Source: JBBBNV01 sp037137075 (GTDB lineage Bacteria; Bacillota; Bacilli; Paenibacillales; NBRC-103111). Taken from it: 35,990 nt of DNA. Of this stretch, positions 15,803 through 23,863 are shown one piece after another. The notes beneath the pieces were generated by a model. It searched no databases, was not told the DNA's origin, and saw only the letters and a program-made list of their open reading frames with translations. The translations under genes were made by a program, and so were the position numbers. Numbering within the stretch: position 1 is the first letter of the stretch; the number at the start of each line of letters is the position of its first letter. The stretch spans positions 1-35,990 of the forward strand of contig NZ_JBBBNV010000035.1 of NCBI RefSeq assembly GCF_037137075.1, written 5' to 3'.

Positions 15803-15850
15803 TAAAACAAGGCATACCTGGTTGAGATTTTCCTCCCAAACCGGCATGCC
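15803..15850 (-). terminator. Probable terminator of the noc-parA-parB unit
   Basis: On the minus strand GGCATGCCGGTTTG (15837-15850) pairs with CAACCAGGTATGCC (15811-15824) with two mismatches, followed by TTGTTTT. It begins about 17 bases after the parB stop. Confidence 0.7.
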
Positions 15851-15866
15851 GCATGTTTTTGTTTAT

Positions 15867-16727
15867 CTATCCTATTTTGCCCTGCAACAAATCCAGCAAT
15901 CGTTCCAAATCTTCCTTCGAATAATACGACAGTTCAATTTTCCCTTTGTTTTGCTTGTTTTTGATTTTCACTGTCGTATGGAACCTTCCTCGCAACGTTT
16001 CCTCGACCTGATGAATATACGGATCGCCTTTTTTGGGCGTTTGCTTCTCTTTAGCTTTTAGTCCCTTTTGATTCTCATCGAGATGTTTAATCGCATCCTC
16101 CAGCTCACGGACGCTCCAATCATTTTTGATGACCATATCGGCCATATGCTTTTTCTGTTTCTCATCCTTCAGGCCTACAATGGCTCTCGCATGTCCCATG
16201 GATAGGGTTCCACGTGAAACAAACTGCTTGATTTCTTCCGGAAGCTGAAGAAGCCTTAGAAAGTTGGCGATATGAGAACGGCTTTTTCCTACCTTGAGCG
16301 AAAGCTCCTCTTGCGTAAAAGAGAATTGATCAATAAGTGCCTGATAAGCGAGCGCAACCTCCATCGCATTCAAATCTTCACGCTGAACGTTTTCAATGAG
16401 TGCAATTTGCATGACCTGCTCATCGGACAACTTCTTTACGACAGCAGAAATGGTCGGAACACCGCATAACTGTGACGCTCTGAATCTGCGCTCTCCGGCA
16501 ATAATTTCGTAACCCTTCAGCACACTTCGAACAATAATCGGCTGAATGACGCCATGCTCTTTAATGGACGCAGCCAGTTCATTAATGCTCTCCTCGTTGA
16601 AGGTTTTCCGGGGCTGATACGGATTCGCTCTCAGCTGCGCCAAAGGAATCTCGATAACTTTATCATCTTCACTAATATTCAAAGAAGGAATTAGCGCATC
16701 AAGACCTCTGCCTAGACGCTTACTCAT
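15867..16727 (-). CDS. parB: Chromosome-partitioning protein ParB (Spo0J)
   Basis: CTP-dependent DNA clamp that loads at parS and slides along DNA, recruiting SMC and acting with ParA in origin segregation and sporulation control. The 286-residue product has the N-terminal MSKRLGRGLDALIP segment, the ParB/sulfiredoxin-like nucleotide domain with GERRFRA (78-84) and ENVQRED (about 111-117), and a helix-turn-helix with FTQEELSLKVGKSRSHIANF (about 135-154). The C-terminal dimer domain follows. Its ATG overlaps the end of parA by 8 bases. A parS site lies inside the gene, as in B. subtilis spo0J. Confidence 0.97.
   Translation of the reverse strand: MSKRLGRGLDALIPSLNISEDDKVIEIPLAQLRANPYQPRKTFNEESINELAASIKEHGVIQPIIVRSVLKGYEIIAGERRFRASQLCGVPTISAVVKKLSDEQVMQIALIENVQREDLNAMEVALAYQALIDQFSFTQEELSLKVGKSRSHIANFLRLLQLPEEIKQFVSRGTLSMGHARAIVGLKDEKQKKHMADMVIKNDWSVRELEDAIKHLDENQKGLKAKEKQTPKKGDPYIHQVEETLRGRFHTTVKIKNKQNKGKIELSYYSKEDLERLLDLLQGKIG
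16206..16221. promoter_or_regulatory. parS site within parB
   Basis: GGTTCCACGTGAAACA matches the parS consensus TGTTNCACGTGAAACA except for the first base. ParB loads here and spreads. A parS in spo0J itself is well known in B. subtilis. Confidence 0.9.
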
Positions 16728-17481
16728 ATAAAATCACTTCCTTCGCAAGTTCCATATAAACTTCCGCGCCTTTTGATTTCGGATCATAAGTGACTATGGA
16801 TTGACCGTGACTTGGGGCTTCGCTAAGTCTCACATTGCGTGGAATGACGGTTTGATAAACCTTTTGCTGAAAATATTTCTTAACCTCTTCAATTACCTGG
16901 ATCCCCAGGTTAGTCCGCGCATCAAACATTGTCAACAATACCCCCTCAATTTGCAGGCTGGTATTCAAATGCTTTTGCACTAACCGTACCGTGTTCAATA
17001 GCTGGCTTAGCCCCTCCAGCGCATAATACTCACACTGAATGGGAATAATAACCGAATCTGAGGCTGTCAAAGAATTAATCGTCAAAATACCGAGTGAAGG
17101 CGGACAATCAATTAAGATGTAATCAAACATATGCTTCACAAGCTGCAGTGATTTCTTCAGCCGAACCTCTCTGGAGATAGTCGGAACTAGCTCAATCTCC
17201 GCTCCTGCAAGCTGGATCGTCGCAGGAATAATTTTCAGGTTCGGAAGCATCGTATCCATAATCGCTTCTTTAGGATGAATATCGTTAATAATAACATCGT
17301 AAATACAATAGGTTACATCCGCTTTATTAATTCCGATTCCGCTTGTTGTATTCCCCTGCGGATCAATGTCCACCAGAAGCACCTTCTTACCCAGCATAGC
17401 CAGCGAGGCCCCCAGGTTAACCGATGTCGTTGTTTTACCAACGCCACCCTTCTGGTTTGTTACTGCAATAATCTTCGACAA
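16720..17481 (-). CDS. parA: ParA-family ATPase Soj
   Basis: ATPase that works with ParB in origin segregation and, as monomer or dimer, inhibits or stimulates DnaA. The start is the TTG at 17481, giving 253 residues as in Soj, with GAGGTGA 5-6 bases before it. The upstream extension to 17523 adds an unlikely tail and would overlap the preceding ORF. The deviant Walker A motif KGGVGKTTT is at residues 11-19, followed by VDIDPQGNTTSG and the Walker B-type YILIDCPPSLG. It ends inside the parB start (8-base overlap), so the two are coupled. Its ribosome-binding site contains the stop codon of the small ORF before it. Confidence 0.97.
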   Translation of the reverse strand: MSKIIAVTNQKGGVGKTTTSVNLGASLAMLGKKVLLVDIDPQGNTTSGIGINKADVTYCIYDVIINDIHPKEAIMDTMLPNLKIIPATIQLAGAEIELVPTISREVRLKKSLQLVKHMFDYILIDCPPSLGILTINSLTASDSVIIPIQCEYYALEGLSQLLNTVRLVQKHLNTSLQIEGVLLTMFDARTNLGIQVIEEVKKYFQQKVYQTVIPRNVRLSEAPSHGQSIVTYDPKSKGAEVYMELAKEVILYE

Positions 17482-17491
17482 CCCATTCACC

Positions 17492-17692
17492 TCAAATCCA
17501 TGAATAAAAAGCCAGCTCAACACGTTTTACACGCCTGTTAAAGTGTGTTATCTTCTTTTTCGTTTTACGGACTGTCTGGTCAGGCTGGACAATCGCTGCC
17601 AAATAAACGAATTGTCCTTTCTTGAAAAAACCGTGAGTCCATCTATACGCCGAATCAGAAAAAAACTGCACACCTTTATACTCAGCTTTCAT
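17492..17692 (-). CDS. Small basic protein (66 aa) coupled between noc and parA, unrecognised
   Basis: I do not recognise this protein. The ATG overlaps the noc stop codon (TAATG at 17690-17694). The TGA stop at 17492-17494 lies inside the GAGGTGA ribosome-binding site of parA. The reading frame therefore fits exactly between noc and parA and is probably translated by coupling, because no separate ribosome-binding site is seen. The product is basic, with aromatic residues in the first half (GVQFFSDSAYRWTHGFF) and a Lys/Arg cluster in the second (RKTKKKITHFNRRVKRVE). It may bind nucleic acid or membrane. Alternatively it is an incidental frame, but its exact fit argues for a real gene. Confidence 0.5.
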   Translation of the reverse strand: MKAEYKGVQFFSDSAYRWTHGFFKKGQFVYLAAIVQPDQTVRKTKKKITHFNRRVKRVELAFYSWI

Positions 17693-18510
17693 TACGAACG
17701 TTTTGGTATTTGAATGACGATTTCATACCGGTCGTCCAAATCGTTTTCTGTTGTCTTGATGTTTAATCCCGATGTTTTGACCATATCCACCGATTGGCGA
17801 ATCGTATTCAAAGCAAGCCGCACATCCTTGGAGTAGGAAACCCGTTTCGATTTTTTTATTTTCGCCGCTTCCTTGTAGAAATTGACACGGACCTCCGTTT
17901 GCTTCACATTGAGCTCTTTCGTTACAATTTCTTCAAGCACCTTGGTCTGTAACTCTTCCGATTCCAATGAAAGCAAAGCCCGGGCATGACGCTCGGAAAT
18001 TTGACGCTCCAGCAGCGCCTGCTTAACAGGCTCGCATAATTGCAGGAGCCTAAGCTTATTGGCAATCGTGGATTGACTTTTTCCCAGCCGCTGTGCAAGG
18101 CTTTCCTGTGTCAAATCATGCATCTCGATTAACTGCTGATAAGCGGCTGCCTCCTCAATCGAGGTCAAGCCTTCTCGCTGCAAATTCTCGATAAGCGCGA
18201 TCGATGCGGCTTGTGAATCGTTGAAATCACGAATAATTGCAGGAATCGTTTCCAAGCCCAGCTTTCTAACAGCCCTCAGCCGGCGTTCCCCGGCAATAAG
18301 CTCCGTCTTGCCATTTCGTATGCGGACAACGATCGGTTGAATAATTCCATGAGTTTTAATCGTTTGACACAGTTCATCTATACGGTCATCATCAAAAACG
18401 GTTCTTGGTTGATACGGGCTAGGAACAATATCATGGACTGCAATATTTTTGACTTCGTCAACAGGTGTTCGTTCTGTGAATCCAAATATTCGCGATATTT
18501 GATCTTTCAT
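17692..18510 (-). CDS. noc: Nucleoid occlusion protein Noc
   Basis: ParB-like DNA- and membrane-binding protein that blocks septum formation over the chromosome. The 272-residue product has an N-terminal amphipathic stretch MKDQISRIFGF that fits the CTP-controlled membrane-targeting helix of Noc. The ParB fold follows, with GERRLRA (74-80) and ENLQREG (about 112-118), then a helix-turn-helix with LTQESLAQRLGKSQSTIANK (about 136-155). The divergence from ParB at the HTH and the position next to soj-spo0J support Noc rather than a second ParB. No NBS site could be recognised in the window. Confidence 0.93.
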   Translation of the reverse strand: MKDQISRIFGFTERTPVDEVKNIAVHDIVPSPYQPRTVFDDDRIDELCQTIKTHGIIQPIVVRIRNGKTELIAGERRLRAVRKLGLETIPAIIRDFNDSQAASIALIENLQREGLTSIEEAAAYQQLIEMHDLTQESLAQRLGKSQSTIANKLRLLQLCEPVKQALLERQISERHARALLSLESEELQTKVLEEIVTKELNVKQTEVRVNFYKEAAKIKKSKRVSYSKDVRLALNTIRQSVDMVKTSGLNIKTTENDLDDRYEIVIQIPKRS

Positions 18511-18790
18511 TGTTGTTCCCCCACCTTACTCTCCCACCCAAAAATAAGATGCTATTAAAAATTCTCCATCAGCATGCCATTATCCTGCATTTCCAACAAA
18601 AAACATATGTGTTTTCTTTGCGTCATTTTTCCGAAATAATAGGAAAAGAGCGCTTCCGTTATAAACAAATACACGTTTAACTACGCTTTGTTAATAAACG
18701 AAAGCACCTTTCATTTGCTGCATGTATAGTTCATGAATCCTTTTAGAAGTTTTGTAAAAAGACAGCCTACAACCGGAGTGCGGTGTTAAG

Positions 18791-18819
18791 CCGGCATCTG
18801 CTTCCAGATTTCGAGCCGG
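18791..18819. repeat. Nested hairpin in the noc-rsmG spacer
   Basis: CCGGC/GCCGG at the base and ATCTG/CAGAT above it form a two-part stem with a CTTC loop. On the minus strand a TTTTT run follows only after about 45 bases, so it is not a typical terminator of the rsmG transcript. Its role is unknown. Confidence 0.4.
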
Positions 18820-18939
18820 AGCATCCGCATAAACACAGTACGTATAGGGCTTCGTTGTATGCAAGCGAAAAGCAGGCGGAATCCTCCCTATTGTGCCATC
18901 GGAATGGTTATCCGCACTTGATTAAGAAAAGGTAAATTC

Positions 18940-18955
18940 TGTTTCACGTGGAACG
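18940..18955. promoter_or_regulatory. parS site downstream of rsmG
   Basis: TGTTTCACGTGGAACG matches the parS consensus on the reverse reading (TGTTTCACGTGNAACA) except for the last base. It lies two bases from the rsmG stop codon, about 2.7 kb from the parS inside parB. Both lie within 10 kb of oriC. Confidence 0.88.
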
Positions 18956-18957
18956 CA

Positions 18958-19680
18958 TTACAATGGGGACTTCAATGGTGTTCCAGGCTTACGAGGGTAT
19001 TTCTTTGGCGTGGCCGCCTGCTTTTGAATAAAGATTAAATGCCGCTTGGACTGGTCCGAAGGCAGCTCAAACGATACCGTATTTTGAACCGCACCTTTTA
19101 GCTCCTTCAAGCTATTCGCTGCCTCAGACAGCTCTTCCTCAATTTCAGAGCCTTTCATTGCAACAAAGCTGCCCCTAGGCTTTACAAAAGGCAAGCAAAA
19201 TTCATTGAGCACGCTCAACCGTGCTACCGCTCTTGCTGTAACCAGATCGAAGCTGTCCCGCAATCCATCCTTACGGGCAATTTCCTCCGCGCGTCCATGA
19301 ATACACTCCACCTGCTGCAGTCCAAGCTCGGCTGCAAGATGAGTAAGAAATTGAATTCTTTTATTAAGCGAATCGACAATCGTCACCTGCAAATGAGGAA
19401 AAGCGATTTTGAGCGGCAGGCTCGGAAAGCCTGCCCCAGACCCAATATCCGCAATACGAGTAACAGCAGAAATCGGAACAAAGAAGCTTAGGGAGAGCGA
19501 GTCGTAAAAATGCTTCATATAGACCTGTTCTCTCTCCGTAATAGCCGTTAAATTCATTTTTTCGTTCCATTCGACCAACGTACGGTAATACACTTCGAAC
19601 TGCTCTAACTGTCCGGCGGTCAAATCAATCCCTTTTTCGGCCAGTAACGAAACAAACTGCTGCTGAATTGAATCAATCAT
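18958..19680 (-). CDS. rsmG: 16S rRNA (guanine-N7)-methyltransferase RsmG
   Basis: SAM-dependent enzyme that methylates G527 (E. coli numbering) of 16S rRNA; loss gives low-level streptomycin resistance. The 240-residue product has YYRTLVEWNEKMNLTAIT near the N-terminus, the SAM-binding loop VTRIADIGSGAGFPSLPLKI (about residues 68-87), and VDSLNKRIQFL and VTARAVARL further on. It begins directly after the mnmG stop codon with no spacer, so translation is coupled. Also called gidB. Confidence 0.97.
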   Translation of the reverse strand: MIDSIQQQFVSLLAEKGIDLTAGQLEQFEVYYRTLVEWNEKMNLTAITEREQVYMKHFYDSLSLSFFVPISAVTRIADIGSGAGFPSLPLKIAFPHLQVTIVDSLNKRIQFLTHLAAELGLQQVECIHGRAEEIARKDGLRDSFDLVTARAVARLSVLNEFCLPFVKPRGSFVAMKGSEIEEELSEAANSLKELKGAVQNTVSFELPSDQSKRHLIFIQKQAATPKKYPRKPGTPLKSPL

Positions 19681-21573
19681 TTATGAACTCCTGCTCGCCA
19701 CAACGCGATTATAATGTTCCAAATATACTAACAGAATAGATATGTCCGCTGGAGTTACCCCGGAAATACGGGATGCCTGGCCAATCGAAACCGGACGAAT
19801 TTTGCTCAGCTTCTGCTTTGCTTCCGTTGCTATGCCATGGACCTGCATATAATCGATATCCTCAGGAATCCGTTTTTTCTCCATTTTGCTAAGTCGCTCG
19901 ACATGAATGAGCTGCTTCTCGATATAGCCGGCATACTTGACTTGAATTTCAACCTGCTCCTTCATCTCATCCGTTAATTCCAGCGGAGACGGGGAGATTC
20001 GTTCAATATGAGAGTACAGCACTTCCGGACGGCGCAGCAGAGACAAGACATCGACCGTATTGTTCAGCAGAACGGAGCCTACCTCGGCAAGCACGGCCTG
20101 AACGTCTTCGGCTGGCTTCACCTTGGTCGTTTTCAGGCGCTCCAGCTCCTGTTCTACCATTTGTTTTTTATGCAGAAAGCGGTCGTAGCGCTCCTGTGTA
20201 AGCAGGCCAATTTCATACCCCAGCGGAGTTAAGCGCATATCGGCATTATCATGACGCAGCAGCAGCCGGTACTCGGCGCGCGAGGTCAACAACCGGTAAG
20301 GCTCCAGAGTCCCTTTTGTAACCAAATCATCGATAAGCACGCCGATATACCCTTGGGAACGATCGATAATGACCGCCTCACGTCCCTGCACCTTGCGGGC
20401 TGCGTTAATGCCTGCCATAATCCCTTGACCGGCCGCTTCCTCATAGCCTGACGTACCGTTAATTTGTCCTGCGGTAAACAAATTTTGGACCACCTTGGTT
20501 TCAAGCGAAGGCCACAGCTGCGTCGGCACCACGGCATCGTATTCAATGGCGTAGCCCGTTCTCATCATCTCCACCCGTTCCAAGCCTGGAATCGAGCGCA
20601 AAATTTGCAGCTGCACATCCTCCGGCATACTCGTGGATAAGCCTTGGACATAATATTCCGAAGTGTTGCGGCCTTCCGGCTCAAGGAAAATCTGATGCTT
20701 CGGCTTGTCGCTGAATCGAACAATTTTATCCTCTATCGAAGGGCAGTAACGTGGCCCCGTACCTTCAATTAGACCGGAAAACATCGGAGCCCGGTGCAGA
20801 TTGGCATTAATAATCTCATGCGTTTCGCCCGAGGTGTATGTGAGCCAGCACGGAATTTGTTCAATGTCACTTGCTGTCGTGTCAAAAGAAAAGAATTTCG
20901 GCTGCTCATCGCCAGGTTGAATTTCCGTTTTATCAAAATCAATCGTATCCTTGTGCACACGCGGCGGAGTCCCGGTTTTGAACCGGACAAGATCCAGTCC
21001 CGCATTCCGTAAGCTGTGGGACAGCGCCACCGACGGCTGCTGATTGTTCGGTCCGCTCTCATACATCAGCTCACCCATAATAATTTTCCCGCGAAGGTAC
21101 GTCCCGGTTGTAAGGACAACGGTGGTACTCCGGTACGTTGCGCCTGTTTTGGTGACAACACCTTTGCAGACCCCATCCTCAATCATCAGCTCTTCAACCA
21201 TTCCCTGCCGCAAGGTCAGCTTCGGCTGTTTTTCAATGGTCGCTTTCATTTCATTTTGATACAGTACCTTGTCGGCTTGAGCCCGAAGCGCATGAACCGC
21301 GGGACCCTTCCCGGTATTCAGCATCCGCATTTGGATGTAGGTTTTATCAATATTACGCCCCATTTCACCGCCAAGCGCATCAATTTCACGAACGACATGC
21401 CCTTTCGCTGGTCCGCCCACCGACGGGTTGCAGGGCATGAACGCTACCATGTCCAAATTAATGGTCAGCAGAAGCGTCTCGCAGCCCATTCGTGCTGCAG
21501 CCAGCGCTGCTTCACAGCCGGCATGGCCGGCCCCAATGACAATCACATCATAACGGCCTGCATCATAAGCCAT
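19681..21573 (-). CDS. mnmG: tRNA U34 carboxymethylaminomethyl-modifying enzyme MnmG
   Basis: FAD protein that works with MnmE to modify the wobble uridine of certain tRNAs, improving decoding. The 630 residues are normal. The Rossmann motif GAGHAGCE lies at 14-21 and CNPSVGGPAKGHV (about 48-60) is characteristic. The conserved TSRAEYRLLLRHDNADMRLT segment, near residue 430, and the C-terminal helical domain that binds MnmE are present. It lies 13 bases after mnmE and directly before rsmG. Also called gidA. Confidence 0.98.
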   Translation of the reverse strand: MAYDAGRYDVIVIGAGHAGCEAALAAARMGCETLLLTINLDMVAFMPCNPSVGGPAKGHVVREIDALGGEMGRNIDKTYIQMRMLNTGKGPAVHALRAQADKVLYQNEMKATIEKQPKLTLRQGMVEELMIEDGVCKGVVTKTGATYRSTTVVLTTGTYLRGKIIMGELMYESGPNNQQPSVALSHSLRNAGLDLVRFKTGTPPRVHKDTIDFDKTEIQPGDEQPKFFSFDTTASDIEQIPCWLTYTSGETHEIINANLHRAPMFSGLIEGTGPRYCPSIEDKIVRFSDKPKHQIFLEPEGRNTSEYYVQGLSTSMPEDVQLQILRSIPGLERVEMMRTGYAIEYDAVVPTQLWPSLETKVVQNLFTAGQINGTSGYEEAAGQGIMAGINAARKVQGREAVIIDRSQGYIGVLIDDLVTKGTLEPYRLLTSRAEYRLLLRHDNADMRLTPLGYEIGLLTQERYDRFLHKKQMVEQELERLKTTKVKPAEDVQAVLAEVGSVLLNNTVDVLSLLRRPEVLYSHIERISPSPLELTDEMKEQVEIQVKYAGYIEKQLIHVERLSKMEKKRIPEDIDYMQVHGIATEAKQKLSKIRPVSIGQASRISGVTPADISILLVYLEHYNRVVASRSS

Positions 21574-21586
21574 CTGAATTCCCTCC

Positions 21587-22969
21587 TTATTTACCTAAGC
21601 AAAATTGTGAAAAGATTTGATCAATCAACGCATCCGGCGCGGCATTGCCGATAATTTCGCCCAGACTCTCCCACGCGTTCCGCACATCAATTTGAATCAT
21701 ATCAATCGGAATCAGCTCTTCTACCGCCTGAACGGCTTCCGCCAGCGAAGCAAGCCCTTGCTTGAGCAGATGAATATGCCGGGCATTACTGACATACGTC
21801 AAATCCTGCCCCTCCAGATTTCCTTCAAAGAACAAGTCCGTAATCGCCCGTTCCAGCTCCTGCAGCCCTTCCCCCTCAATGACCGACATCTTTACAACCC
21901 GATCCTCGGAAAATGTCGAATGAAGCGCCTGCATATCGAATTTCGAAGGCAAATCCATTTTATTTACAATCACGATCGTTTGCCGATCCTTCACGTGCTC
22001 CATCAGTTCATATTCGTCCGGCTGGGTCGGTTCATTGTTATTGAGCACAAGCAAAAGCAAATCTGCCTGCGCAAGCGCATCCCTCGAACGTTCAACGCCG
22101 ATTTTCTCTACCACATCCGTCGTTTCCCTCATGCCCGCCGTATCCAGCAGCCGAAGCGGAATGCCGTTTATGCTGACGAATTCTTCAATTACATCTCGAG
22201 TCGTTCCGGCGATATCCGTAACGATCGCTTTATTTTCCCGGGCCAACGCATTTAACAGCGACGATTTGCCTACATTGGGCTTACCGATAATCGCCGTCGT
22301 AATGCCTTCACGAAGAACCTTCCCCTGATTGGCGGTACGCAGCAGCTCTGTAATGCCGACCATCGTTTCCTCACACTCGCGGCGGATAAATGCATACGTC
22401 ATTTCCTCCACATCGTGCTCCGGATAATCAATGTTGACCTCAATATGCGCCATCAGCTCAATCAGCTTTTGCTGCAGCGCCTCGATTTGTTTGGAAAGGC
22501 CGCCTTCCACCTGCTTCATCGCAAGCTTGTGCGCCCGATCCGACTTGGCTCGAATCGTGTCGATAACAGCTTCCGCCTGCGACAGGTCAATTCTTCCATT
22601 CAAGAACGCCCGTTTGGTGAACTCTCCCGGCTCGGCCAGCCGAATCCCCTGCTCAAGCAGCAAATCAAGCACCCGTTTGACGGAAATAATCCCGCCATGA
22701 CAGCTTATCTCCACTACGTCTTCCCTCGTAAAAGATCGCGGTCCCCGCATAATCGTCACCAGTACCTCGTCCAAGGTTTCTCCGGTCCGGGGGTTTACGA
22801 TATGACCATAATGCACGGTATGTGTCGCTGCCGAAACAAGCTTCCCTCTTTTTGTTCCAAACACAAGGTCGGCCGTCTGAATCGCCTCCGGGCCACTAAG
22901 CCGGATGACTGCAATCCCGCCCTCCCCGACGGGGGTCGCGATCGCTGTAATTGTATCTGTTGTTGTCAT
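21587..22969 (-). CDS. mnmE: tRNA modification GTPase MnmE
   Basis: Potassium-dependent GTPase partner of MnmG in wobble-uridine modification. The ATG at 22969 gives 460 residues, the usual length, beginning MTTTDTITAIATPVGEGGIA, with GCAGGTGAT just before it. Upstream in-frame starts (to 23032) would add an unlikely tail. It has the N-terminal tetrahydrofolate-binding domain, then the inserted G domain with GKPNVGKSS (229-237), DIAGTTRD, DTAGMRET and NKMD. The C-terminal CLGK ends the protein, the expected (C)xGK motif. A large stem-loop and a candidate promoter lie upstream. Confidence 0.98.
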   Translation of the reverse strand: MTTTDTITAIATPVGEGGIAVIRLSGPEAIQTADLVFGTKRGKLVSAATHTVHYGHIVNPRTGETLDEVLVTIMRGPRSFTREDVVEISCHGGIISVKRVLDLLLEQGIRLAEPGEFTKRAFLNGRIDLSQAEAVIDTIRAKSDRAHKLAMKQVEGGLSKQIEALQQKLIELMAHIEVNIDYPEHDVEEMTYAFIRRECEETMVGITELLRTANQGKVLREGITTAIIGKPNVGKSSLLNALARENKAIVTDIAGTTRDVIEEFVSINGIPLRLLDTAGMRETTDVVEKIGVERSRDALAQADLLLLVLNNNEPTQPDEYELMEHVKDRQTIVIVNKMDLPSKFDMQALHSTFSEDRVVKMSVIEGEGLQELERAITDLFFEGNLEGQDLTYVSNARHIHLLKQGLASLAEAVQAVEELIPIDMIQIDVRNAWESLGEIIGNAAPDALIDQIFSQFCLGK

Positions 22970-23058
22970 TATCACCTGCATACACTCCAAGCCTGCTTGA
23001 ATTACCGCCCGTTGTCTTAGTTTATCCAACACCAGGCTATTTTCCCGTGAACACCAGA

Positions 23059-23102
23059 CGAAACGGCCCCCTCTTTCCAGTTCGGAAGAGTGCCGTTTCG
23101 TT
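23059..23102 (-). repeat. Long hairpin in the mnmE leader
   Basis: ACGAAACGGC (23059-23068) pairs perfectly with GCCGTTTCGT (23093-23102), with further pairing CTCTTTCC/GGAAGAG inside. It lies between the predicted mnmE start site and the coding sequence. No T run follows on the minus strand. On the plus strand GTTTAATT follows, so it might stop antisense readthrough instead. Confidence 0.55.
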
Positions 23103-23128
23103 TAATTCTGCTTCGCATGAATGTTCTG

Positions 23129-23159
23129 ATTTTAGCAAAAAAAGCAATGACTCGGTCAA
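23129..23159 (-). promoter_or_regulatory. Candidate promoter of mnmE
   Basis: On the minus strand TTGACC (23154-23159) and TAAAAT (23129-23134), with an extended TG before it, are 19 bases apart. The -35 lies in the loop of the khpB terminator. This would be an economical junction of two transcripts. Confidence 0.4.
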
Positions 23160-23180
23160 GCTTGGTGAAGTCATTGCCTT
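23134..23180 (-). terminator. Terminator after khpB
   Basis: On the minus strand AGGCAATGACT pairs with AGTCATTGCT around a short loop, followed by TTTTTTT. It lies a few bases after the khpB stop and ends the rpmH-rnpA-yidC-khpB unit. Confidence 0.92.
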
Positions 23181-23186
23181 ATCGGT

Positions 23187-23804
23187 TTATTTTACAGCGA
23201 TTACGACTCTGCGGTTCGGTTCCTCGCCCTTGCTGTATGTTTTCACTTGTCCATGATTCTGAAGCGCGGAATGAATAATTTTACGTTCTTGGGAGGACAT
23301 CGGCTCCAGCACAACTTCCTTCCGGGTCTTGATCACCCGCCGGGCAAGCCGTTCCGACAGCTCCTCCAAGGTCTGCTTGCGGCGACTTCGGAACTGCTCC
23401 GCATCAAGACCAATCCGGACAAATTTATCAGAATACCGGTTGGCCACAATGTTCGTCAAGTACTGCAAGGAATCCAAAGTCTGTCCCCTGCGGCCAATGA
23501 CGATTCCCATCTCCGGCCCGCTCAGCTGAAACAAGGTTCCTTCCGAATCCTTCGTTTGTTCAATCGTAACCTCGAGATTCATAGCTTCAAATACATCCTG
23601 CAAAAATTGAACCGCTTCTTCCAGCGCATCCGGCAAAAGCTCCAATTCGACCCTGGCATCCTTGACGCCGAATAGACCGAACAAGCCCTTCGAGGGCTGC
23701 TCCAGCACCTGAATATGGACCCGTTCGCGAACTGTCTGCAGTTGATTCAGTCCCGCCTGGATCGCATCTTCCACTGTTTTTCCCGCAGCTACGATTTTTT
23801 TCAT
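23187..23804 (-). CDS. khpB: RNA-binding protein KhpB (Jag)
   Basis: RNA-binding protein, also called Jag or SpoIIIJ-associated protein, linked to cell elongation and sporulation in Firmicutes. The 205-residue product has an N-terminal Jag domain (MKKIVAAGKTVEDAIQAGL, about 1-50), a KH domain with the loop GIVIGRRGQTLDSLQYL (about 105-121) and a C-terminal R3H domain with EPMSSQERKIIHSALQNH (about 165-182). It follows yidC by about 58 bases, the usual arrangement. Confidence 0.95.
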   Translation of the reverse strand: MKKIVAAGKTVEDAIQAGLNQLQTVRERVHIQVLEQPSKGLFGLFGVKDARVELELLPDALEEAVQFLQDVFEAMNLEVTIEQTKDSEGTLFQLSGPEMGIVIGRRGQTLDSLQYLTNIVANRYSDKFVRIGLDAEQFRSRRKQTLEELSERLARRVIKTRKEVVLEPMSSQERKIIHSALQNHGQVKTYSKGEEPNRRVVIAVK

Positions 23805-23863
23805 CGACTCTGCTCTCCCTTACTTTGAGGTCGAACATCCATATTGAAGCGTAACCGGCCGTA

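Larger units (their letters stand above)
18511..18957. other. 447-base intergenic region between noc and rsmG
   Basis: I see no gene here. It contains a parS site (18940-18955), a DnaA-box-like TTATCCGCA (18908-18916) and a nested hairpin (18791-18819), and it should carry the noc promoter. No clear -35/-10 pair was found. Confidence 0.5.

Noticed and set aside
21016..22255. Two 212-codon plus-strand frames opposite mnmG and mnmE
   Set aside because: Shadows of conserved genes, with no ribosome-binding sites or plausible starts.
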